Below, one piece after another: positions 26,758 to 34,880 of a stretch of DNA of 52,859 nucleotides (positions are counted from its first letter, which is position 1; each line of letters begins with the position of its first letter). The notes under the pieces were generated by a model that saw only the letters and a list, made by a program, of their open reading frames with translations, was not told the origin of the DNA and made no database searches. The DNA comes from a virus: positions 1 through 52,859 of IMG/VR virus record IMGVR_UViG_3300027816_000137; one strand, given 5' to 3'. Position numbers and translations under genes: made by a program.

Positions 26758-27137
26758 AAATCTGATTTAATCTGTTTCAATATACCTTCTTCGAAATGAA
26801 GCTCTAAGGTACAAAACTTATCGTTAATAACAGAATAAACTTTGTCAGGCAGCGGTTCTATAACTACCTTGTGGTCTGTATCCAGTATTAAATCTACGTT
26901 TTTCCCAACTACTCCTATAGATATAGTCATATCCCTGAAGACTAACCTGCCTACTTTATCTATGTAATAGAACAGACCTTCGCCCCCAAGGGCATCTGTA
27001 TAGAAGTCGTACTCTGTAAGCTTTGCATAGTTGCCTTCTTTGGTTATTAGCCTTAGGACATTTACAGGAAGGAATGATTTAGGAATCATTACCATGTCGT
27101 TAATTTCATTAGAATCAATGTCTTCTGAATCTTTCAT
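26754..27137 (-). CDS. Hypothetical beta-rich protein
   Basis: 127 residues with an acidic N-terminus (MKDSEDIDSNEINDM) and alternating strands (FYTDALGGEGLFYYIDKVGR, DMTISIGVVGKNVDLILD). Unrecognised. The leader TTCACTAAACTAAAAACAAA resembles the shared early leader. Overlaps the next gene by four bases. Confidence 0.5.
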   Translation of the reverse strand: MKDSEDIDSNEINDMVMIPKSFLPVNVLRLITKEGNYAKLTEYDFYTDALGGEGLFYYIDKVGRLVFRDMTISIGVVGKNVDLILDTDHKVVIEPLPDKVYSVINDKFCTLELHFEEGILKQIKSDL

Positions 27138-27267
27138 ACTTTGTTTTTAGTTTAGTGAATGTTTCTTTTATAAATACAATTAGTGTTACGGAGGTGAATG
27201 CGACTGCCCAAGCACATACATATATGACAGACATCATATTATATATGCTGACTAGTAACTTATTCAT
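27115..27267 (-). CDS. Small membrane protein, 50 aa
   Basis: ATG 27267 to TGA 27115, overlapping the ends of both flanking genes. One membrane helix (VIYVCAWAVAFTSVTLIVFI) is followed by a basic tail (KLKTKYERFRRH). It fills an otherwise empty 120-base gap and is translationally coupled to the RecE-like gene. Function unknown; perhaps an early host-membrane modifier. Confidence 0.5.
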   Translation of the reverse strand: MNKLLVSIYNMMSVIYVCAWAVAFTSVTLIVFIKETFTKLKTKYERFRRH

Positions 27268-28048
27268 CGTCTGATACTGACTTTTTAGCCCATCCTGGAA
27301 GGTCTAATGTCATCGGGTCTGAGCCTCCGTAAAACTCATATCCTGAATCAAATAAATCCATATCAAGACAATATGCGAAGTCTGTCATAGCCTTATAAAA
27401 TAGCTTCTTACCTTCTTCAATGTATGTGTCAGATGGTATGAATACCCTGCTTAGGTAGGGGTAAGATGTCTCAATGACTATGTACATAATGTTCTTGCCA
27501 TTCACCCAGTTGTAGATAGCAGCCTGAAGGTGGTACTTTAGGTTGTAGAAATCCCTCTGTATGTCTGAGTACTCGGCAGAAGATACTGTCTTCACTTCGA
27601 AGTTGTATTCAGCATTCATCCCATCAATGTAACCACATACAGGTAGCGCCTCATAGTTCTTGTCAAACCTAGTCTCCTTTGCGTCCATTGCTTGCACGTA
27701 CTTATAGTTAGTGCTGTTCATAAACTGAGTAACCATTTCCTTAGCCTTTAGGAATATGTTTGGCGGTACGGCTTGCAGGTTTCTTTGCGCTATTAGTTCT
27801 AGGAACTTCTGATAGTCTTCCTTGCCCTGATTAGTACGCTTGTTAAAGTCGGGTTCAACGATGTACTTGTCGTCAAATGTTTCGGGTTGTAGTATCAGAT
27901 TGTGTACGACAGAACCTAGCAGCATTGCATCTGTTTGCTTTCTATCTTGCGTCAGGTACTGTACGTAGTGCTGAGGCGACTTGATGAATTGCTTTACTGA
28001 GCTGAACGAAAGCGGACGTTCCTTTAATGTTTCAATTGTTACTTTCAT
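27260..28048 (-). CDS. RecE/exonuclease-VIII-like 5'-3' DNA exonuclease
   Basis: 262 residues. The PD-(D/E)XK exonuclease pattern is visible: LLGSVVHNLIL (helix with conserved His), VCGYIDGMN (Asp), YNFEVKTVS (E-x-K near residue 150), then YHLQAAIYNW, the QxxxY-like helix. These match the RecE C-terminal domain. The enzyme resects duplex ends to expose 3' tails for the Rad52-like partner encoded three genes upstream. Confidence 0.75.
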   Translation of the reverse strand: MKVTIETLKERPLSFSSVKQFIKSPQHYVQYLTQDRKQTDAMLLGSVVHNLILQPETFDDKYIVEPDFNKRTNQGKEDYQKFLELIAQRNLQAVPPNIFLKAKEMVTQFMNSTNYKYVQAMDAKETRFDKNYEALPVCGYIDGMNAEYNFEVKTVSSAEYSDIQRDFYNLKYHLQAAIYNWVNGKNIMYIVIETSYPYLSRVFIPSDTYIEEGKKLFYKAMTDFAYCLDMDLFDSGYEFYGGSDPMTLDLPGWAKKSVSDDE

Positions 28049-28245
28049 TAATTTTCTTTTGGAAGGTTATCAATAGCTTGTAGGACTAGTGAGATTCTTT
28101 CTTCATCTGCTTCTGCGAAGGAAGGCATCTCTTTGGCTATTCTCTTAGCCATAATCTTTGCCTTCTCGTAGTTCGGAGATAAAGACATACAGAATAACAC
28201 AAGCCTTGCTGCTTTTTCTTGAGGGGTTATCATTTGAACGTTCAT
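28048..28245 (-). CDS. Hypothetical small helical protein
   Basis: 65 residues, helical (ARLVLFCMSLSPNYEKAKIM, EERISLVLQAIDNLP). Stop/start overlap with the RecE-like gene, so they are probably co-translated. No family recognised. Confidence 0.5.
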   Translation of the reverse strand: MNVQMITPQEKAARLVLFCMSLSPNYEKAKIMAKRIAKEMPSFAEADEERISLVLQAIDNLPKEN

Positions 28246-28442
28246 AGTGTGGGTACTGTTTTAAAGTAAAGTTCTATGTTAAAGTATTTGCTATCATCTT
28301 TTGCTTCGCACAGATGCTTTAGGTTTTTTGCGCAGTGCTGAACAACAGTTACTTTAATCCCAAGTTCTTTTGCTATGTCGACTTTTCTTTTGCCCTGCTT
28401 TAGCATATCAACTATCTCTTTTTTGTTTTCTTCTGTCAGCAT
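28242..28442 (-). CDS. Helix-turn-helix protein
   Basis: 66 residues. KKEIVDMLKQGKRKVDIAKE followed by LGIKVTVVQHCAKNL is a typical helix-turn-helix of the resolvase/sigma-4 type. Likely a small early regulator. A relative of the shared leader (CATTCTCTAAACAA) lies about 20 bases before the ATG. Confidence 0.55.
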   Translation of the reverse strand: MLTEENKKEIVDMLKQGKRKVDIAKELGIKVTVVQHCAKNLKHLCEAKDDSKYFNIELYFKTVPTL

Positions 28443-28445
28443 ATA

Positions 28446-29084
28446 CTATTTTTGAAATTGTTTAGAGAATGATTGCCGGAATGTAGCGTGTGTCTTAACG
28501 GAGTCAGGTAGTGTCTTTGCCCATTCGATAGCCTTTGCCTTGTCCTTAATAGCTGACAGCTCTTGCAATGCCGCTTGTAATGGATGCACACCGTTCACCA
28601 CGCCCTGCATATTGTTTATGTATTCTGTAACATCCCATATCTTGTTGCCTTTATCATCTGCCGGATATGGATACTGCTTACCATTGAACTCCTTTGAGCC
28701 TGCGCTAAGGTCAACGATGTCTAGGTCATACAGGAACCTGCCTACTCCGAAGTTTACAGCAGCACGCTTGAAGGCATCTGAGGCGGCTGACTTCTCTGCT
28801 TCGAAGTTGCCTTCTGAGCCTACATCTTGACGTTGTAATACAGAACCATCAGGCATGACTATACCGATAGAGCAATAGATACTTCCTTTCACGTCTTGGT
28901 AGGTCTTAGTCCATCCATAGGTACAGTACTTATCTAGCGCATCCATTGCCTGGCGTGCATCAATGTAGGCTACGCAGGTACACTTTGTGTTGCCCTTGTT
29001 GAATGATTGTACGCGCCATTGATATGGCATTGGTTTAGATAGGTTTTCCGTTAGCTCCTTAAGGAACTTTGCATTTTCTGTCAT
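28446..29084 (-). CDS. Rad52-like single-strand annealing protein
   Basis: 212 residues. CVAYIDARQAMDALDKYCTY, GWTKTYQDVKGSIYCSIGIV, then EKSAASDAFKRAAVNFGVGR and FLYDL match the Rad52/Rad22 domain layout: YID.R..MD.LD, W...Y, and ASDA.KRAA...G.GR. The C-terminal third is helical and variable. Partner of the RecE-like nuclease in phage recombination. A terminator-like hairpin lies just upstream. Confidence 0.75.
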   Translation of the reverse strand: MTENAKFLKELTENLSKPMPYQWRVQSFNKGNTKCTCVAYIDARQAMDALDKYCTYGWTKTYQDVKGSIYCSIGIVMPDGSVLQRQDVGSEGNFEAEKSAASDAFKRAAVNFGVGRFLYDLDIVDLSAGSKEFNGKQYPYPADDKGNKIWDVTEYINNMQGVVNGVHPLQAALQELSAIKDKAKAIEWAKTLPDSVKTHATFRQSFSKQFQK

Positions 29085-29105
29085 AGTATATGTATTTGAT
29101 TGTTT

Positions 29106-29175
29106 TAAAAAAAGCCCCCTACTTCATTCTCGAAAACAACTTTACTAACTAGTTATTGTTAACAATTAGGGGGCT
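29106..29175 (-). terminator. Leftward terminator with long structured loop
   Basis: Reading leftward, AGCCCCCTA (29175-29167) pairs with TAGGGGGCT (29121-29113), and a T-tract of seven follows. The 45-base loop contains the perfect palindrome ATTGTTAACAAT. It ends the transcript of the tiny 29-residue gene and stands about 20 bases before the Rad52-like start, so that gene must rely on readthrough or its own unrecognised promoter. Confidence 0.6.
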
Positions 29176-29180
29176 ATGAG

Positions 29181-29270
29181 TTATTGATTACGCTCTTTTT
29201 TAATTATCCTTGATAGAAGAATCATTAGAAATATGTAGCCGCAAAATAGTAGGGAAATCATTGATAACAT
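29181..29270 (-). CDS. Tiny hydrophobic peptide, 29 aa
   Basis: ATG 29270 to TAA 29181. The peptide is almost all membrane helix (MLSMISLLFCGYIFLMILLS) with a basic tail (RIIKKERNQ). It has its own promoter box (29325), an early-type leader (TTTCACCTAAAACAAAAGCT before ATG) and a downstream terminator. This is a self-contained mini-operon. Function unknown. Confidence 0.5.
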   Translation of the reverse strand: MLSMISLLFCGYIFLMILLSRIIKKERNQ

Positions 29271-29324
29271 AGCTTTTGTTTTAGGTGAAACTATATGCAA
29301 TATACTACAATAATATTTAGTATC

Positions 29325-29332
29325 CAAATTTA
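29325..29332 (-). promoter_or_regulatory. Leftward promoter -7 box (TAAATTTG)
   Basis: CAAATTTA on the given strand reads TAAATTTG leftward, a perfect TAnnTTTG box, about 55 bases before the tiny gene start at 29270. No clear -33 element. Confidence 0.45.
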
Positions 29333-29336
29333 TTTT

Positions 29337-29696
29337 TTAAAATGGCATCTTTGTCTTTGGTGGGTGATAGGAGCTATTTAGTATGTCTATAAACTCTCCG
29401 TCTGTTAGGTTGTGGTACTTGAAGAATATTTGGTCCCAGGTTTCGCTCCTGTTTGTATTTACTAGTACAGCTTGCACTTCACCTTCACCCCACGATGAAT
29501 CCTTGTATTCTTCGGGATTAGAGAACTCGTTAATCAGTTCAAAATCAAACAGTTTGTCTTTGACGTACTGCTCGATATACTCTTTTGACAGCCCTTTGAT
29601 ATAGTCATCGTGTCTCTTGCATACTGGTACGCTGAGTTGGTCACGAATGGCTTCGATGTGCCATACATTGTGGATAAGTTCTAATTTGCCTTGCAT
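29337..29696 (-). CDS. Hypothetical acidic protein
   Basis: 119 residues, acidic, with many aromatic residues (LIHNVWHIEAIRDQLSV, ETWDQIFFKYHNLTDGEFID). Unrecognised. It faces the divergent 29732 gene; only 35 bases separate the two starts. Confidence 0.5.
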   Translation of the reverse strand: MQGKLELIHNVWHIEAIRDQLSVPVCKRHDDYIKGLSKEYIEQYVKDKLFDFELINEFSNPEEYKDSSWGEGEVQAVLVNTNRSETWDQIFFKYHNLTDGEFIDILNSSYHPPKTKMPF

Positions 29697-29720
29697 AGTT
29701 TTTTTTTAATTGTTATTTAA

Positions 29721-29728
29721 TATATTTG
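29721..29728 (+). promoter_or_regulatory. Rightward promoter box (TATATTTG) giving a leaderless gene
   Basis: TATATTTG fits TAnnTTTG and ends three bases before ATG 29732. Transcription would start at or beside the start codon, implying a leaderless message. The T-rich run just upstream lacks a clear TTTG at -33. Confidence 0.45.
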
Positions 29729-29731
29729 CTT

Positions 29732-29995
29732 ATGGCTAAGTCTCGCACACAACAATACTACGATAAGAACCCGGATGCAAAGAAGCGTAAAGCTGCTTAC
29801 GATGCGCTGTATAATAAAGACCCCAAACAGCGAAAATATAGGTCGGAACTGAATAAAGCCAATAGGAAAGCCGGAACCTATGGTAATGGGGATAATAAAG
29901 ATATGAGCCATACCAAGAATGGTAAGCTCGTTAAGGAACACCAATCTAAGAACCGTGGTCGTAACGGAGCAGATGGGAAGTCCACAAAAAAGTGA
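29732..29995 (+). CDS. Basic conserved phage protein, only rightward gene in the early block
   Basis: 87 residues, very rich in Lys, Arg, Asn and Tyr. MAKSRTQQYYDKNPDAKKRK, KQRKYRSELNKANRKAGTYG and NGDNKDMSHTKNGK match a widespread small protein of tailed phages from cyanobacteria and Bacteroidota, known to me by pattern and of unknown function. ATG 29732 is chosen over a TTG inside the promoter box. Charge suggests nucleic-acid binding. Confidence 0.65.
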   Translation: MAKSRTQQYYDKNPDAKKRKAAYDALYNKDPKQRKYRSELNKANRKAGTYGNGDNKDMSHTKNGKLVKEHQSKNRGRNGADGKSTKK

Positions 29996-30002
29996 GAGTG
30001 AA

Positions 30003-31292
30003 CTACAATACCGGGCTGTTATACTTGTTGAAGCACATATAGCATACTCCTTCATTTTTATCTAGGTCTTTATCGCTAGCGTATCCGCCACAAGACCAGC
30101 AGCATTTATTATCATCAGGGAAGATAGCCTCCTTCTGCTCAAGGCAGTAGTTAGCAAACTCCAAACACTCATCGAGGGAATCCTCGGAGAGATACTGCTC
30201 GTGATACGCTACATCTATCTTACCCATCTCTTCATACTTAGTGATGTGACCAGTAGTATTAGAGTACACGCCATTACCGCAGTACTTATATCCTGACTTT
30301 ACCAGGACTGAATGGTAGTAAATATCTTCAAACAGCATCTCCTTTAGGTCTTCATTAGTAGGCATATCGCCATACCAATCTAAGCAGTACTCGTCATTAT
30401 TGCTACCACCTGTTACATCAACCTTTACGGCAGATGGCTTGTAGTCATAACCACTATACCAATCGTCATGTGTATCGTAGTAGCCATAAGACTTTTTTCC
30501 GTATATATTTTTTGTATCGTACATAACAGGCTCAGGCTTATGCGGATACTTTTTAATAAGGCTTCCGATGATACCATATACCATATCCTTGGTATTGTTT
30601 ACATCATCCACATCTATTATCTCGTCTGTTGAGTGAGGGTTATGGTATCCGCAGCTCATATTAGCACAGCTTATACCTACCTGTCTTGCTGTCAACTTAC
30701 CTACGTCTGTGATGCCACCTGTATGGAACTTGTACCCATAGTTAGTAATGATTCCTAGTATGTCATCTTGGAAATCCTTTGATGATATTTGTGTACCTGA
30801 TATGGAGGTTACGAAGTCAGCATTACCTTTCCTGTCACATTGTAGGATATACATACAGTCATCGAAGAAGGACAGGTCAGCAAGTCCACTGCCTACGCAA
30901 CCTATCTCCTCGTCTCTGAAGAAGCAGGCTTTGATACTAGGGAAGTCTCTTACCGCAGCTAGTGCGATATAGATACCTACCTTGTCATCACCACCGATAC
31001 CTGTGAAGTTACGCTTAGATAGGTCGTAGGCATATACGATACCATTCTTCTCGTCATATCCTACAGAGTAGTAGTCATCAGGTATGATGTCATGGACAGT
31101 ATCTGTATGGGATACGATGCAAGGATAACCTGCACTAGTTGGGTCTCCCTTGGTCACATACACATTACCATCTACAACGGATACATCTGCACCGAAGTGG
31201 TGTGCGTATTGTACTATGAGGGATGTCATACGTTCTACTTTGCCGGAGTATGATTGCGTTTCGAGAATGTCTCGGAATAATTGTTCTACCAT
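30003..31292 (-). CDS. M20/peptidase-T-like zinc metallopeptidase
   Basis: 429 residues. Zinc-peptidase motifs appear in M20 order: SHTDTVHDI (H62, D64), TGIGGDDKVGIYIAL (bridging Asp near residue 102), FFRDEEIGCVGS (Glu pair near 128-129), ILQCDRKGNAD (third-metal-ligand region), and CGYHNPHSTDE (His). The catalytic domain resembles tripeptide aminopeptidase PepT, with the dimerisation domain reduced. The C-terminal ~130 residues are unlike PepT and end in two Cys pairs (CCWSCGG...CYMC), a possible zinc finger. A phage aminopeptidase in the early block is unusual; it may act on peptides or host factors. Confidence 0.75.
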   Translation of the reverse strand: MVEQLFRDILETQSYSGKVERMTSLIVQYAHHFGADVSVVDGNVYVTKGDPTSAGYPCIVSHTDTVHDIIPDDYYSVGYDEKNGIVYAYDLSKRNFTGIGGDDKVGIYIALAAVRDFPSIKACFFRDEEIGCVGSGLADLSFFDDCMYILQCDRKGNADFVTSISGTQISSKDFQDDILGIITNYGYKFHTGGITDVGKLTARQVGISCANMSCGYHNPHSTDEIIDVDDVNNTKDMVYGIIGSLIKKYPHKPEPVMYDTKNIYGKKSYGYYDTHDDWYSGYDYKPSAVKVDVTGGSNNDEYCLDWYGDMPTNEDLKEMLFEDIYYHSVLVKSGYKYCGNGVYSNTTGHITKYEEMGKIDVAYHEQYLSEDSLDECLEFANYCLEQKEAIFPDDNKCCWSCGGYASDKDLDKNEGVCYMCFNKYNSPVL

Positions 31293-31317
31293 TGTATTTT
31301 ATTTTAATTGTTATTGA

Positions 31318-32913
31318 TTAGGGTTGCTCTTCTTCTTCGCTTTCGTTCTCTGCCATAAACTTATCGTACTCATCCTGTGTTACCTTGCGACCATCGGGAA
31401 GTTCTTGTGCTTCCTTAATGAGCATCCACTCACCGCTTATCTCACATTGTACGCATTTGTCAATCTTGTAGTAGCAACCATCTACTTCAACGGCTACCTC
31501 ATCTATGTCATCCTCGTGAACATAACCATATTCCTCTACGTATATAGCATCATCTATGTGTATCGTATTTTGTGTGTACTCGCAGTAAGTGGTATTATCT
31601 ACGTGGTAGTATCTATCTCTTGATTCAACGTATGTGATGTTATCATCGTCTTGATGGTAGTATGAGCCTCTAATCTCTACGCTATTCGCCCAGCTAATGT
31701 AGTCGCTATACGAATCACAATACACAGCATCCTCCTCATCTAGCCATTCTCCTTCCCAATCAGACCATACTTGACCATCTCGGTTCTCATCATCATCTTC
31801 TTCCTCTTCCTCCTCTTCCTCATTGTCAAAGAATACCCTTACACTTTTTTCTTCGTGATTAGGATTGAGTATTATATCGTAGAATATACCACTTCTCCAA
31901 CTTCTTGCGTGCTCAGTTACTAGCGATTCATTATACGTCTTTATCATCTCATCTATTACACCACGCCTCCTACCATTATACAGCAATGCAAACGATACCT
32001 CAGAGCGTAATAACTTTGTTTCGTTGTCTATGCTAAAAAAATCTGAATTGAAACTTGGTCCGCTTGTGCTACGAAACTGATAACATCTAAGACCTTGCTC
32101 TCTTTGTGACAGACAGTTGGTAGCGTAGAATTTATCACCATCTTTTACGATGTACATTACTGTATCTAGCCAGGGCATAGACGACCACGACTCATCAATA
32201 TGCACCGGAATCTTTACTATCTCAGGGCTAATCTTGCTGCCATTGTACATATCGAATGCAAAGAAGTGACAGCTTTGTTGAGACTTGTAATAGAAGCCGT
32301 GTCTTTTTGCATACTCAATCATCGTAGTACAATGAGCATCTGTTGCGTGGTAGACGGTATCCATATATGTATTCTCACCATCGAACCAAAGCAATGCCCT
32401 TGCTACAATTTTGTAGTCATTGTTCCTGAGTATCAGCATTGATATACTATCCTGATTCTGTTCATAGAACCTGAAGTATGGCTGACAAGTGTCATAACGC
32501 ATACAGCTACCCATCAGGTTAGATGATGTACTGAATTCTGCGTAGTTGGAATTGAGATAGTAATAGCCAATCATCTCACCGCTTACTACTGAGAAGTTAG
32601 GCGACTCAGCACCTTCTCCGTGTTCATCTCCGTTCATAGATACGTATGACTTAATCTTGTTGACAAAATGCTCTACATTTTTGTCGCTGTATTCATCATT
32701 GCCTTCAAGCATTCTGAATAGTTTACCCGGCTTCATTAGTTGCAGACCTTTGTCGGGCCATCTGCCGTTAACCTTTTGGACGTTACTACCTTTCTTGTAG
32801 AAGCCAAACATAGCACCCCTCAGGTGCACGTTTTCGATGGGTAGGTTTGATGTCAGAGAAATGAATGGGTCTGCTGCTTCGTTTAAGATTTCGAATGTTG
32901 TTACTGCGTACAT
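31318..32913 (-). CDS. Large acidic early protein of unknown function
   Basis: 531 residues. The N-terminal ~250 residues contain STSSNLMGSCMRYDTCQPYF, then FYEQNQDSISMLILRNNDYK and IVARALLWFDGENTYMDTVY, a pattern I have seen in large phage proteins of unknown role. Residues ~365-380 are a run of Glu/Asp. The rest is made of short repeats with Y, D and E (DDAVYC, DDNITYV, DDAIYVEEYGYVHEDDID) and a Cys pair. The Cys-Met-Arg core could be an active site, but I cannot assign a reaction. Its leader has 14 bases identical to the 52019-52032 RNA complement. Largest early gene after the primase-helicase. Confidence 0.6.
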   Translation of the reverse strand: MYAVTTFEILNEAADPFISLTSNLPIENVHLRGAMFGFYKKGSNVQKVNGRWPDKGLQLMKPGKLFRMLEGNDEYSDKNVEHFVNKIKSYVSMNGDEHGEGAESPNFSVVSGEMIGYYYLNSNYAEFSTSSNLMGSCMRYDTCQPYFRFYEQNQDSISMLILRNNDYKIVARALLWFDGENTYMDTVYHATDAHCTTMIEYAKRHGFYYKSQQSCHFFAFDMYNGSKISPEIVKIPVHIDESWSSMPWLDTVMYIVKDGDKFYATNCLSQREQGLRCYQFRSTSGPSFNSDFFSIDNETKLLRSEVSFALLYNGRRRGVIDEMIKTYNESLVTEHARSWRSGIFYDIILNPNHEEKSVRVFFDNEEEEEEEEDDDENRDGQVWSDWEGEWLDEEDAVYCDSYSDYISWANSVEIRGSYYHQDDDNITYVESRDRYYHVDNTTYCEYTQNTIHIDDAIYVEEYGYVHEDDIDEVAVEVDGCYYKIDKCVQCEISGEWMLIKEAQELPDGRKVTQDEYDKFMAENESEEEEQP

Positions 32914-32934
32914 AGTTTTTGTTTAGATATGAGT

Positions 32935-32962
32935 AAAAGGGAGGAGTTGTTACACCCCTCCC
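32935..32962 (-). terminator. Leftward terminator-like hairpin before the 531-aa gene
   Basis: GGGAGG (32939-32944) pairs with CCTCCC (32957-32962) with a 12-base loop. Leftward, the stem is followed by TTTTACTC. It lies between the 129-residue gene and the 531-residue gene. Confidence 0.5.
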
Positions 32963-32990
32963 GTGATGATGTCATTTGAGTGCTGCCTAA

Positions 32991-33380
32991 TTAACCAAGA
33001 GATGTGTAGCCGAGGTCAATCAAGTGCTGCTCCGCTTCGCTGTTTGCAAACACAGGAACAAGACGCACAGCCTTACCTTTCTTGGTAGGTGATGTGTACC
33101 ATACTACGTTGCCTCCTTGCTTGTGTAGGTAGAAGCCGTGTCCTGCCTCGTCACCTGAAGCTGTAGAGTTTACTACTTCGATGATTCGTGTGTCGCAGTA
33201 GTCTGGTACTCCTAGCGTATCAACGTAGTCATGAAGTTCTGAGGAGTCAAGGTTAAGTACGAAGCCTTGCTTTGATAGCAGGTCAGGCACTGCGTTAAGG
33301 ATAATGTTTTGTACATCACCGTTTTGGTCAGCGTTGTACATTGCTTTCAGCGTGTCGCGAGTTAATGTTACTTGTGACAT
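32991..33380 (-). CDS. Hypothetical early protein
   Basis: 129 residues with helical start (TLTRDTLKAMYNADQNGDVQ) and a beta-like end (GFYLHKQGGNVVWYTSPTKK). Unrecognised. Its leader is short: GTCACTCTAAA directly before ATG, an exact copy of the early leader core. Confidence 0.5.
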   Translation of the reverse strand: MSQVTLTRDTLKAMYNADQNGDVQNIILNAVPDLLSKQGFVLNLDSSELHDYVDTLGVPDYCDTRIIEVVNSTASGDEAGHGFYLHKQGGNVVWYTSPTKKGKAVRLVPVFANSEAEQHLIDLGYTSLG

Positions 33381-33422
33381 TTTAGAGTGACAGTTTTTAT
33401 CGTGGTGTCTCCACGTTATCGT

Positions 33423-33908
33423 TTAATTATTTGAGTTTTGTTTAGTAAATAGTTCTGATATGTTTGTATATCCCATAGACTTAAGGTATTCCTGCTCATC
33501 AGAATCATCTGTAATTACCATTGCCATATCATGTGATGAGTATGGTCTGACAAATACACTGCTGTTTATCAGATAGAACCCTAGCGATTCCTCTTCCCCC
33601 TGCGCAACACCAGCTATTGGGTCAAGAATATTTAACCGCCACATATGTTTCAATTTATTAATGTACGGTTCTATACCAAATATCCCACCAATATCGTCTT
33701 TTCTTTCCCTCATCTTTTGTCTACCTCTTGATAAAGCATTGTCTTTTTGTGGGTTATCTTCTTGTGCGATGAAGTCGTCTTCGATGTCGTCATCATCTTG
33801 TAGTACGTATGGGTGCTCTGATACAATTTCATCCCAGGCATCTCTGAATAGTGAGTCCTTGATTGTCATTAGGCTGTTCTTGACAGCGATTTTTTCTTGC
33901 TTTGTCAT
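33423..33908 (-). CDS. Hypothetical early protein
   Basis: 161 residues, Asp-rich in the middle (YVLQDDDDIEDDFIAQEDN). The C-terminal part (SLGFYLINSSVFVRPYSSHD, EQEYLKSMGYTNI) resembles the end of the 33380 protein (GFYLHKQGG..., EQHLIDLGYTSLG), so the two share a small C-terminal domain. Function unknown. Confidence 0.5.
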   Translation of the reverse strand: MTKQEKIAVKNSLMTIKDSLFRDAWDEIVSEHPYVLQDDDDIEDDFIAQEDNPQKDNALSRGRQKMRERKDDIGGIFGIEPYINKLKHMWRLNILDPIAGVAQGEEESLGFYLINSSVFVRPYSSHDMAMVITDDSDEQEYLKSMGYTNISELFTKQNSNN

Positions 33909-33919
33909 GTGTGTTTGTT

Positions 33920-34222
33920 TTAATTATTAGCGTTTAAGTGATTTATTGCTTCTTGGTACGAGTCAAAAAAGTATTCTTCTCCATCCTCGAAATCAGTTAC
34001 TAAATACTCTACTTCTCTTCCAAACATTGAGCATATACTTACTCCGTTTTCTAGTGCGATATAGACATATCCTGAATTTTCGTTGAATCCAACTTCCATA
34101 ATCCATTCTGTTGCACATTCGTTTGCGTACGCTGCGAATACTTGTGACAGCCCATGCGCTTCACATAACGCGATTCCGTCTTTACTTAATCCGATAATTT
34201 CAATTTGTGTTTTAGTCTTCAT
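33920..34222 (-). CDS. Hypothetical early protein
   Basis: 100 residues with beta strands (YVYIALENGVSICSMFGREV) and an acidic stretch (LVTDFEDGEEYFFDSYQEAI). No family recognised. Leader AATCACTAAAAAACAAAACG before ATG fits the shared early pattern. Confidence 0.5.
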   Translation of the reverse strand: MKTKTQIEIIGLSKDGIALCEAHGLSQVFAAYANECATEWIMEVGFNENSGYVYIALENGVSICSMFGREVEYLVTDFEDGEEYFFDSYQEAINHLNANN

Positions 34223-34241
34223 ACGTTTTGTTTTTTAGTGA

Positions 34242-34478
34242 TTAATTGTGTTTCATGCCGGACATGACTCCGTATCCTTTGCGTTGAGCCAGGCGGTTAA
34301 TCCTGTTTGCTGTATCAAGCGGCACGACCTGAATGGTGTTACCTGTTTTGTGATTGGTTACAGGTATGCACCCGACTCTTTGCGTATTGGAGCAGGCGAT
34401 ACAGGTACTGAAACCGCATTTGCTTAGGCGTAGTTCCGGCATAGGTTTGAGGCAGCGAGAGCAGGGGATTGTAGTCAT
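34242..34478 (-). CDS. Small zinc-ribbon protein
   Basis: 78 residues. CSRC near the start and CIAC about 20 residues later give a four-Cys zinc site, followed by CIPVTNHKTGNTIQVV, a segment I associate with small phage zinc proteins. The leader has GTTCACTCTC, the same ten bases as upstream of the primase-helicase. Confidence 0.6.
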   Translation of the reverse strand: MTTIPCSRCLKPMPELRLSKCGFSTCIACSNTQRVGCIPVTNHKTGNTIQVVPLDTANRINRLAQRKGYGVMSGMKHN

Positions 34479-34502
34479 AGCTAAAATGTTGAGAGTGAAC
34501 GA

Positions 34503-34859
34503 TTAATTTTTTGCCTTAAGATATACTTTCTGTTCTGAGTACTCGTCAATAACGTACAGCTTTTTGCCTTGCTTGTATAGAGGGAAAGGCACGAGTACAG
34601 TATCCTTTCTACTTATTGAGTAGTACAATGTATCTATTGGCTCTACATTTTCAATACGTCCGTTTTTATCCGAGTACATTTCATTGAATGTTAGCACTCC
34701 TGTTTTAATATAGTTGAGTACTTCACCTTTGTACAGGAAGGAGTCCTTACCAATGTGGTATAGTTCACGTCCGTCATTGTAATCTCTGAATCCGTAGTTG
34801 TCGTATTGTGGCTGTACTTTACCTGAAAGCATCCACAAGAGAAAGATAATTTTGTGCAT
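34503..34859 (-). CDS. Secreted hypothetical protein
   Basis: 118 residues from ATG 34859, chosen over an ATG 39 bases upstream because it gives a proper signal peptide (MHKIIFLLWMLSGKVQPQYD). The mature part is polar with paired strands (SFLYKGEVLNYIKTGVLTFN, KDTVLVPFPLYKQGKKLYVI). Probably periplasmic. Function unknown. A strong terminator sits just upstream. Confidence 0.5.
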   Translation of the reverse strand: MHKIIFLLWMLSGKVQPQYDNYGFRDYNDGRELYHIGKDSFLYKGEVLNYIKTGVLTFNEMYSDKNGRIENVEPIDTLYYSISRKDTVLVPFPLYKQGKKLYVIDEYSEQKVYLKAKN

Positions 34860-34880
34860 TTTATTTGATTTAAGATTAAT

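Noticed and set aside
33396-33412. Small hairpin CGTGG/CCACG between two early genes
   Set aside because: Five pairs only and no T-tract in the leftward direction, so not called a terminator.
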